A model generated the notes under the pieces. That model was not told the DNA's origin. It searched no databases and saw nothing but the letters and a program-made list of their open reading frames with translations. A DNA stretch of 64,000 bases from Microbacter sp. GSS18. GTDB lineage: Bacteria > Actinomycetota > Actinomycetes > Actinomycetales > Microbacteriaceae. Within the stretch, counting starts at the first letter, position 1, and each line of letters begins with the position of its first letter. Positions 55,341-62,517 of the stretch are shown piece after piece. The position numbers and the translations under genes are program-made. The stretch covers positions 1,550,001 through 1,614,000 of the forward strand of contig CP119753.1 in the NCBI GenBank assembly GCA_029319145.1. The letters run 5' to 3'.

Positions 55341-57263
55341 ATGACCGGGCCCGCTGACTCCTTCTCCGACCTCGCCGCGCGGGGCGTCCCGTTCGCGCTC
55401 ATCGCGCGAGACGCCGAAACCGTCGAGGTCCTCACGGGCGACGTCGTCGACGTCGACCTGCTCGCCGACATCCCCCTCGTCGACGCCGCCGGCGTCCCGC
55501 GCGAGGTGCTCGCCCTGGTGCCGTACCGGCAGGTTCGCGAACGCGGGTTCGCGTGTCACGACGACGGCGCGCCGCTGCGCTGCCTGGTCGTCTCGGAGCA
55601 CACCGCCGTCGCGCGCGACGCCGCCCTCGCGCAGCTGCCGACGACGCCGATCCCGCTGACGGATGCCGGCTTCGATCTGTCCGACGACGAGTACGCCGAC
55701 ATCGTCCGCGACGTCATCACCGACGAGATCGGCCGCGGCGAAGGCGCCAACTTCGTCATCCGCCGCGACTTCGTCGCCGGCGTCGACGCCGACCCGGTCA
55801 CCGCAGCCTTCACGTGGTTCCGCGCACTGCTCGAGCACGAGCGCGGCGCGTACTGGACGTTCCTCGTCGTCACACCCGGGCACATCGCGGTCGGCGCGAG
55901 CCCCGAGGCCCACGTCAGCGCCCGCGACGGCGTGGTCACGATGAACCCGATCTCGGGGACGTTCCGTCATCCCGCCGGCGGCGCGACCGTGGCCACCCTG
56001 AGCGAGTTCCTCGAGTCGACGAAGGAGACCGAGGAGCTCTTCATGGTCGTCGACGAGGAACTGAAGATGATGAGCGCCGTCTGCTCGGACGGCGGCCGCA
56101 TCACGGGCCCGCACCTCAAGGAGATGTCGCGGCTGACCCACACCGAGTACATGCTGCGCGGCACGAGCCGCCTGGACCCGCGCGACATCCTGCGCGAGAC
56201 GATGTTCGCGCCCACCGTGACCGGCTCCCCCATGCAGAACGCGTGCACCGTGATCGCGCGCCACGAGCGCGAGCCGCGCGGATACTACTCGGGCGTGGCG
56301 GCGCTGTTCACGCCGCGCACAGACGCCGTCGGCGACGGCGAGGCGACGCACGATCTCGATGCCCCCATCCTCATCCGGACCGCCTATGTGGTCGACGGCC
56401 GTCTGCGCGTGCCGGTGGGAGCGACGCTCGTGCGCCACTCCGACCCGTACGGCGAGGTCGGCGAGACCCACGGCAAGGCGGCCGGCGTCCTCGGTGCGAT
56501 CGGTGCGATACCGCGCGATGCGGCCGCGGAGGCCGCGCACGAGATCGACGAGGACGCGCCCGCGCCGGTCGCGCGACGGCTCGCGGACGACCCCGGGATC
56601 GCCGCCCTGCTGACCTCGCGCAATGCGCGGCTCGCGGACTTCTGGCTCAACCCGCAGGATCCCGGCGAATCGGGTCCTTTCGCGGGCCGTTCGGCGCTCG
56701 TCGTCGACGCCGAGGACCGGTTCACCACCATGCTCGCCCACCAGCTGCGGCATCTGGGGCTGGACGCCCGCATCGTGCCGTGGGATGAGGCATCCGATGC
56801 CGATGTCGACGCGGCCGAGCTCGTCGTGGCCGGCCCCGGCCCCGGCGACCCGCGCGACAGCGCGAACCCGCGGATCCGCCGCATGCGCGAGATCGTCGCG
56901 CGTCGGCACGCATCGGGCAGACCGCTCCTCGCGGTATGCCTGAGCCACCAGATCCTCGCCGACATCCTGGGCATCGGCCTGGGTCCGCTCGCGGCGCCGC
57001 ATCAGGGTCTGCAGAAGACCGTGGACGTGTTCGGACTGCCCGCCTCCATCGGCTTCTACAACACGTTCACGGCTCGCGTCGCGCCCGGCACCACGCGCGT
57101 GGACGGGGCGGAGCTGTCGACGGATGCCGACGGCGACGTGTACGCGCTGCGCGGCGCGGGCTTCGCGTCGGTCCAGGGCCACCTCGAGTCGATCCTGTCG
57201 CGCGACGGCATGACGACGCTCCAGCGGCTCATCGCCCACGCCCTGACGCCGGTCGGCGCATAG
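55341..57263 (+). CDS. trpEG: Fused anthranilate synthase (TrpE-TrpG), PhzE-like type
   Basis: 640 residues: an N-terminal chorismate-binding domain (about 1-420) with [69 protein letters not shown] and [10 protein letters not shown], and a C-terminal glutamine amidotransferase (about 455-640) with C533 in AVCLSHQIL and GHLES. The domain order and sequence are closest to PhzE and to the Streptomyces anthranilate synthases that carry a trp attenuator. It converts chorismate and Gln to anthranilate (or ADIC if truly PhzE-like). The Trp-codon attenuator and absence of other phz genes favour anthranilate for tryptophan. Confidence 0.88.
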   Translation: MTGPADSFSDLAARGVPFALIARDAETVEVLTGDVVDVDLLADIPLVDAAGVPREVLALVPYRQVRERGFACHDDGAPLRCLVVSEHTAVARDAALAQLPTTPIPLTDAGFDLSDDEYADIVRDVITDEIGRGEGANFVIRRDFVAGVDADPVTAAFTWFRALLEHERGAYWTFLVVTPGHIAVGASPEAHVSARDGVVTMNPISGTFRHPAGGATVATLSEFLESTKETEELFMVVDEELKMMSAVCSDGGRITGPHLKEMSRLTHTEYMLRGTSRLDPRDILRETMFAPTVTGSPMQNACTVIARHEREPRGYYSGVAALFTPRTDAVGDGEATHDLDAPILIRTAYVVDGRLRVPVGATLVRHSDPYGEVGETHGKAAGVLGAIGAIPRDAAAEAAHEIDEDAPAPVARRLADDPGIAALLTSRNARLADFWLNPQDPGESGPFAGRSALVVDAEDRFTTMLAHQLRHLGLDARIVPWDEASDADVDAAELVVAGPGPGDPRDSANPRIRRMREIVARRHASGRPLLAVCLSHQILADILGIGLGPLAAPHQGLQKTVDVFGLPASIGFYNTFTARVAPGTTRVDGAELSTDADGDVYALRGAGFASVQGHLESILSRDGMTTLQRLIAHALTPVGA

Positions 57264-57309
57264 CGGCCCCGACGGCATCCCGGCCCACGCCGTCACCGAC
57301 GTCGGGCCG
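57264..57309. terminator. Hairpin after trpEG
   Basis: CGGCCCCGACG/CGTCGGGCCG arms (one bulged C) enclose a 25-nt loop directly after the trpEG stop codon. The following 165 bp to the convergent sigma-factor gene holds no convincing gene. Confidence 0.5.
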
Positions 57310-57475
57310 CGCCATCGACCTTCGGTGGGCGCTCGATGCCGGCCGACCAGGCGCGTGCGGCATGCGGCGCCAACCGAAAGGCTGACTGCAGCAGTTCACT
57401 TGGCGCGGATCGCCGCGTTCGGACCGCTGAACGACATCGAGGGCCAAGCGAGGACGTCGCCGGGCAACCGGCGGA

Positions 57476-58759
57476 TCAGGATCCGGGCCGGCCGAGGCGC
57501 CGCTCGATGAGGCGGCGCTCGGCGGCGTTGGCGGTCAGCTCGAGCGCTCGCAGATCCGCGGCGAGCGCTTCCTCTTCCCGACCCACCTCGCGCAGCAGCG
57601 ACGCGCGCACCGCGTGCCACAGATGCGCGCCGGCGAGGGCCGGCTCGAGGTCGTCGACCTCGCGCAGCGCCACCCCCGCACCGTCGGCGCGGGCGAGCGC
57701 CACGGCGCGGTTCAGCCGCACGAGCGGCGAGCGGTCGAACACCAGCAGCATGTCGTAGAGCGTCAGCACCTGCAGCCAGTCGGTTCCGTCGGCGTCCGCG
57801 GCGTCGGCATGGCACGCCGCGATCGCCGCGTGCAGCTGCCAGCGACCCGGTCGCCGCAGCGCGGCCGCGCGCCGCAGCTGCGCATGGGCGGCGATCATGA
57901 GCGGACGGTCCCAGCGCGAGCGGTCCTGGTCGCCCAGCAGCACCAGGTCGCCGTCGACGGCACGCGCGTCCTCGCGGGCCCGGTGGAACAGCAGCAGCGC
58001 CAGCAGGCCGTGCGCCTCGGCCTCGTCGGGCAGTGCCGCGGCGACCACGCGCGCCAGCCAGATCGCGTCGTCGGCGAGGTCGCGGTCGGCCGCGGCGTCC
58101 TTCCCGTCCATGAGGTGCGCCTCGCTGTACATGACCGACACCACGGTGAGGACGAGATCGAGTCGTTCGCGGCGGCTGTCGCCCTGGGGGATCTGGAGCG
58201 GGATGCCGGCGGCGGCGATCTTGCGCTTGGCCCGCACGATCCGCTGCTGCACCGTGGCGACGGGCTGGAGCGTCGCCCGCGCGATCTGAGCCGTCGTGAG
58301 TCCGACGATCGTCCTCAGCGTCAGGGCGAGCTGGGCATCGGCGGCGAGCGCCGGGTGGCAGCAGCCGAACAGCAGCGGGAGTCGCTCGTCGGGCTCCGCC
58401 TCGCCCGCGGCCCGGTCGGTGCGCGCCGGGGCTTGCGTCGGGTCGGCGAGCAGCGCGAGCTTGTCGCGGTAGACGCGGTCGCGCCGCAGGCGGTCCAGCG
58501 CGTTGTGACGCGCCGCCTCGGTCAGCCACGCTCCCGGCCGCGGCGGGATGCCGCGCACGCGCCACTCGCGCACCGCCTCCTCCACCGCGTCGGAGACGGC
58601 CTCCTCGGCCACGTCGAAGCTGCCCAGGCGCGCCGTGAGCGCCGCGACGATGCGCCCCGACTCGGCGCGGACGGTCTCGGCGAGCAGGGCGTCGGATGCC
58701 GGGGCCGCGCGATCCGGCAGCTCGCCGGAACCGCCGGCCACGGCATCCGCACCCGTCAC
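57476..58759 (-). CDS. ECF sigma factor with TPR-like C-terminal extension (ECF42 type)
   Basis: 427 residues. The sigma-2 region (about 40-100: IVAALTARLGSFDVAEEAVSDA, RPGAWLTEAARHNALDRLRRD in parts) and sigma-4 (about 140-200: LRTIVGLTTAQIARATL, VATVQQRIVRAKRKI) are followed by a helical TPR-like extension (about 205-427), which contains MYSEAHLMDG, WLARVVAAALPDEAEAHGLLALLLFH and LTLYDMLLVFDRSPLVRLNRAVALA in pieces. That architecture and the neighbouring DGPF protein define the ECF42 group. The GTG start overlaps the upstream YCII stop codon as GTGA. Confidence 0.92.
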   Translation of the reverse strand: MTGADAVAGGSGELPDRAAPASDALLAETVRAESGRIVAALTARLGSFDVAEEAVSDAVEEAVREWRVRGIPPRPGAWLTEAARHNALDRLRRDRVYRDKLALLADPTQAPARTDRAAGEAEPDERLPLLFGCCHPALAADAQLALTLRTIVGLTTAQIARATLQPVATVQQRIVRAKRKIAAAGIPLQIPQGDSRRERLDLVLTVVSVMYSEAHLMDGKDAAADRDLADDAIWLARVVAAALPDEAEAHGLLALLLFHRAREDARAVDGDLVLLGDQDRSRWDRPLMIAAHAQLRRAAALRRPGRWQLHAAIAACHADAADADGTDWLQVLTLYDMLLVFDRSPLVRLNRAVALARADGAGVALREVDDLEPALAGAHLWHAVRASLLREVGREEEALAADLRALELTANAAERRLIERRLGRPGS

Positions 58760-59124
58760 TGCTCGAACTGGCTGTAGTCGACCACCATGGGACGGATCTC
58801 GACCGAGACGCCCGGGGTCTCCAGCGCCGGCCACGTGCGGGTCAGCGCGATCGCGGCGTCGAGATCGGGCACGTCGATGACGGCGAACCCGCCCACGACC
58901 TCCTTCGCCTCCGAGAAGGGGCCGTCCACGACCACGGGGCCGGACTCGCCGTGCCGGATCGTCGTGGCGGTGGTGACGGGCTGCAGCTCGGCGCTGTTGT
59001 CGTCGAACTTGTCGGCGTTGGCGCCGAACCATTCGTAGATGCGGCCGTAGACCTCCTCCGCGCGAGCGGGATCGGCCGCCTCGTCGAGTTCGGGGGTCGA
59101 GGTGAACATGAGGACGTACTTCAC
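58756..59124 (-). CDS. YCII-related DGPF domain protein
   Basis: A 122-residue dimeric alpha-beta barrel-type protein. It starts MKYVLMFTSTPELDEAADPA and holds the DGPF motif in VVVDGPFSEAKEVVGG, then ALTRTWPALETPGVSVEIRP. DGPF proteins are the regular operon partner and regulatory target of ECF42 sigma factors. The molecular activity is unknown. AAGGA lies 7 nt before the GTG start; the stop overlaps the sigma-factor gene. Confidence 0.92.
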   Translation of the reverse strand: MKYVLMFTSTPELDEAADPARAEEVYGRIYEWFGANADKFDDNSAELQPVTTATTIRHGESGPVVVDGPFSEAKEVVGGFAVIDVPDLDAAIALTRTWPALETPGVSVEIRPMVVDYSQFEQ

Positions 59125-59185
59125 GGTGACGTTCCTTTCGTCAGGGGAACCGTTTCATCCCCACAGCGAACGGACAAGCCTCGGA

Positions 59186-59191
59186 TCGACA
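59186..59191 (-). promoter_or_regulatory. Candidate ECF42 -35 element TGTCGA
   Basis: TGTCGA on the minus strand, 61 nt before the YCII GTG, matches the -35 motif I recall for ECF42 promoters; the sequence 13-17 nt downstream (CGTTCG) is only an approximate -10. It would make the operon autoregulated. Confidence 0.5.
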
Positions 59192-59207
59192 CCCGCGGCG
59201 GAATCGG

Positions 59208-60542
59208 TCACCCCAGCAGAGAGATCGGGTTCACGAGGTCCGCGACGATCAGCACGGCGCCCATGGCGATGAGAGCGACGACGACGACGAACGTCACCGG
59301 GACGAGCTTGGTGGCGTCGACGGGCTTCGGCGCGGGGCGTCCGGTGATCTTCGCCCACCACCGGCGGATGCCGTCCCACAGTGCGACGGCGACGTGTCCG
59401 CCGTCCAGCGGCAGCAGCGGCACCAGGTTGAACACGAACAGCGCGATGTTCAGCGACGCCAGCACCGACAGGAATCCGGCGACGCGGTTGAGGATCGGCG
59501 CGTCCGCCGCCGCGACCTCGCCGGCGATGACGCCCGCGCCCACGACGCTGAGCGGACCGTTGGGGTCCCGCTCCTGACCGGTGAGCGTGTCGACGCCGGT
59601 CTCCCACACCTTCACCGGCAGCTGCCAGATGAGGTTCGCCACCGCGCCGACGTTCTGCGCGGCGACCACGGGGGCCTCCCAGATCGGCGCGCGCACGTAG
59701 TCGAGCTCCTGGCGGATGCCGACGAAGCCGACCTCCTCGGTGACGGGATCGCCGTTCGCGTCGACGACGGCCTGCCCTCGTTCGTCGGTGACGGCGCGCG
59801 TGACGGACGTCGGGGTGAGTGTGAGCGTCTGCTCGGCGCCGTCGCGCTCGACGACGACGGGGATCGGCTGATCGGGCGAGTCCTGGATGATCGCGGATGC
59901 TTCGGCGAACGTCTCGACCTGCCGGCCGTCGACGGCGACGAGGACATCCCCCGGCTCGATGCCGGCGGCCGCCGCGGGGGCGATCGGGTCGTCCGCGGTG
60001 CACTCGGTGCGTCCCGTGTCGGCGGGGATCACGCACTCGCTCACGCTCTGCACCGTCGTGGTGGCGGTCTGGAGCCCGATGCCGCTGAGGAGGATCGCGA
60101 ACAGCACGATCGCCAGCAGCAGGTTCATGAACGGACCGCCGAGCATGATGATCACGCGCTTGTACACCGGCAGCCGGTAGAACACGCGGGCGTCGTCGTC
60201 GCCGTCGAGGGTCTCGTCGTTGGCCGCGCGCGCGTCCTGCACCATGGTGGCGAAGAAGCCGCCGCCGGCGCGGCCCGAGGCGCTCCCGGCGGCCTGCTTC
60301 GGCGAGGGAGGGTACATGCCGGCCATCGAGATGTAGCCGCCGAGCGGGATGGCCTTCACGCCGTACTCGGTCTCGCCGCGGCGGCGCGACCACAGGGTCG
60401 GCCCGAAGCCCACCATGTACTGGCCGACGCGCACGCCGAACTTCTTCGCGGGCACGAGGTGGCCGATCTCGTGCAGGGCGATCGAGACGGCCAGGCCGAC
60501 GAAGAGCACGACGAAGCCGATGACGAACGCGATCGTTTCCAC
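59208..60542 (-). CDS. Site-2 protease, M50 family (RseP/Rip1-like)
   Basis: A 444-residue intramembrane zinc metalloprotease. HEIGH is at H24-H28 in the first helix, a PDZ domain lies at about 185-245 (IEPGDVLVAVDGRQV), and NLVPLLPLDGGHV, with the third metal ligand, is near residue 379. An insertion between helix 1 and the PDZ domain contains GGFFATMVQDARAAND. It cleaves transmembrane anti-sigma factors or other substrates within the membrane. TAGCGT lies exactly 6 nt before the GTG start. It is divergent from the murE-like gene; dxr and ispG are not contiguous. Confidence 0.95.
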   Translation of the reverse strand: METIAFVIGFVVLFVGLAVSIALHEIGHLVPAKKFGVRVGQYMVGFGPTLWSRRRGETEYGVKAIPLGGYISMAGMYPPSPKQAAGSASGRAGGGFFATMVQDARAANDETLDGDDDARVFYRLPVYKRVIIMLGGPFMNLLLAIVLFAILLSGIGLQTATTTVQSVSECVIPADTGRTECTADDPIAPAAAAGIEPGDVLVAVDGRQVETFAEASAIIQDSPDQPIPVVVERDGAEQTLTLTPTSVTRAVTDERGQAVVDANGDPVTEEVGFVGIRQELDYVRAPIWEAPVVAAQNVGAVANLIWQLPVKVWETGVDTLTGQERDPNGPLSVVGAGVIAGEVAAADAPILNRVAGFLSVLASLNIALFVFNLVPLLPLDGGHVAVALWDGIRRWWAKITGRPAPKPVDATKLVPVTFVVVVALIAMGAVLIVADLVNPISLLG

Positions 60543-60639
60543 ACGACCACGCTACCCGCGGCGCCCTTTGAGTTCGCCGCGAAGATCGGTGCGGACACGT
60601 CATCGGCGTGACGCCCGCGGGTGAGAAGATGGTTCCGAC

Positions 60640-62307
60640 ATGCCGACAGACGCCCCCACGAACCTGCCCCCCGTCCTCCGCCCGGAGCACCCGCCCGTCC
60701 ACGCGCTGAGCGATCTCGCGGCCCGGTTCCAGGCCGAGGTGCGCGGCGACGCGTCGGGTGTGGAGCTGACGGGCATCACGCTGGCCACAGCCGATCTGCG
60801 CCCCGGCGAGGCGTTCGTGGCGATCCGCGGCGCCGCCCGCCACGGCGCCGAATTCGCCGCCGCCGCAGCCGAGAAGGGCGCGGTCGCCGTGATCACGGAC
60901 GCCGCCGGCGCCGACCTCGCAGAACCCGCGGGTCTGCCGATCGTCGTCGTCGACAACCCCCGCGTGCTGCTCGGCGACCTGTCGGCGTGGGTGTACGGCA
61001 CCGGCCCCGATGACGACATCCCGCTGCTGTTCGGCACGACCGGCACCAACGGCAAGACGAGCGTGTCGCACCTGCTGGAGGGCATCCTCGAGCAGCTCGG
61101 CGTCGTGACCGGCCTGTCCTCGACGGCCGAGCGCCACATCGCCGGCGAGGTGATCGTGTCGCGGCTCACCACGCCCGAGGCGTCCGAGTTCCACGCCCTC
61201 CTCGCGCTGATGCGCGAGCGCGGCGTCGAGGCCGTCGCGGTCGAGGTGAGCGCGCAGGCGCTGAGCCGCCACCGCGTCGACGGCCTGGTCTTCGACGTCG
61301 CGGGCTTCACCAACCTCAGTCACGACCACCTCGACGACTACGCCGACATGCGCGAGTACTTCGAGGCAAAGACCCCCCTGTTCCGTCCCGATCGCTCCAA
61401 GCGCGCGGTGATCTGCCTCGACTCGGAGTACGGCTCCGAGGTCGCCGCCCGCTGCGAGGTGCCGAAGGTGACGATCGCGACGCCCGCGATCGCCTTCGAT
61501 GCGGATGCCGCCGCCGCCGCGGACTGGGTGGTGGAGATCATCGACGAGCGCCAGGACGGCACGGAGTTCTCGCTGACCGGCCCCGACGGACGCTCCCTGA
61601 CCACGGTGGTCCCGGTGATCGGGCGCCACATGGCCGCGAACGCGGGACTGGCGATCGTGATGCTCCTCGAGGGCGGGTACGCGTGGGAGCGTCTGGTGGC
61701 GGCGCTCGACGGCGGCCGCATCGAGGCGTATCTGCCCGGACGGACGCAGCTGGTCTCGGGCGATCGGGGACCGGCGATCTACGTCGATTTCGGCCACTCC
61801 CCCGACGCGTTCGAGAAGACGCTCGGCGCGATCCGGCGCGTGACGCCCGGCAAGGTCGTCATGCTCTTCGGCGCCGACGGCGATCGCGACGCCACGAAGC
61901 GCCACGACATGGGGCGCACCGGCGTCGAGGGCAGCGACATCCTGGTGATCACCGATCACCATCCGCGCTTCGAGGACCCGGACTCGATCCGCGCGACCCT
62001 CATCGAGGGCGCGCGGCGAGCGAGACCGGATGCCGAGATCCACGAGTTCTCCCCGCCCGAGCGGGCCATCGTCGAGACGGTGGCGCTGGTCGGCGACGGC
62101 GACGCGGTGCTGTGGGCCGGCCCCGGCCACCAGGACTACCGCGACATCCGGGGCATGCGCGCGCCGTACTCGGCGCGCGAGCTCGCCCGCCGGGCGCTGC
62201 GCGCGGCCGGCTGGCCGGTCCCCGAGCCGCACTGGCCGGTGCCCTACCCCGAGGATCACGTGGTGATCTCGGACCCGCTGCGACCGTTCGACTTCCCGAC
62301 GTCCTGA
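60640..62307 (+). CDS. MurE-like Mur ligase
   Basis: A 555-residue three-domain Mur ligase. The ATP loop is GTTGTNGKTS (132-141), the carbamylated-lysine site K244 in YFEAKTPLF, and the family His/Asn block FTNLSHDHLDDY. The amino-acid selectivity motif, DNPR in mDAP-adding MurE and different in Lys- or other-type enzymes, is DHHPR (439-443) here. It is likely to add the third residue to UDP-MurNAc-Ala-Glu, or to be a paralogue outside the division cluster; murF is not adjacent. Confidence 0.87.
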   Translation: MPTDAPTNLPPVLRPEHPPVHALSDLAARFQAEVRGDASGVELTGITLATADLRPGEAFVAIRGAARHGAEFAAAAAEKGAVAVITDAAGADLAEPAGLPIVVVDNPRVLLGDLSAWVYGTGPDDDIPLLFGTTGTNGKTSVSHLLEGILEQLGVVTGLSSTAERHIAGEVIVSRLTTPEASEFHALLALMRERGVEAVAVEVSAQALSRHRVDGLVFDVAGFTNLSHDHLDDYADMREYFEAKTPLFRPDRSKRAVICLDSEYGSEVAARCEVPKVTIATPAIAFDADAAAAADWVVEIIDERQDGTEFSLTGPDGRSLTTVVPVIGRHMAANAGLAIVMLLEGGYAWERLVAALDGGRIEAYLPGRTQLVSGDRGPAIYVDFGHSPDAFEKTLGAIRRVTPGKVVMLFGADGDRDATKRHDMGRTGVEGSDILVITDHHPRFEDPDSIRATLIEGARRARPDAEIHEFSPPERAIVETVALVGDGDAVLWAGPGHQDYRDIRGMRAPYSARELARRALRAAGWPVPEPHWPVPYPEDHVVISDPLRPFDFPTS

Positions 62308-62343
62308 GCGGCTCGCACCTCTTCTATGGCGACGCGTCCGGCT

Positions 62344-62436
62344 TTGTGGTCTGACCACAATCGGGCGCCTGGATCCCGCGGTGTCGTTGTGGATTCCGTG
62401 CATCTTGACCTGTGGTCTGACCACAAGGAGTAGCCT
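62344..62436 (+). promoter_or_regulatory. pflB promoter with two GntR-type operators
   Basis: Operator 1 is TTGTGGTCTGACCACAA (62344-62360) and operator 2 is TGTGGTCTGACCACA (62411-62425), centres 66 bp apart, about six helical turns, which would suit looping. Operator 2 lies between TTGACC (62405-62410) and TAGCCT (62431-62436). Operator 2 is identical to the fucO operator. The start codon is 81 nt downstream with an AAGGA site. Confidence 0.88.
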
Positions 62437-62517
62437 GGGATCACGGCACGCCGGACGGCTCCCACGAGGGCCCGCGATCCGACGCGACCGACCAGTCGAC
62501 GAAGAAGGATTCGTGTC

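Noticed and set aside
55341..57263. Phenazine biosynthesis cluster
   Set aside because: Only the PhzE-like gene is present; the Trp attenuator points to tryptophan, and flanking genes are ispG and a sigma factor.
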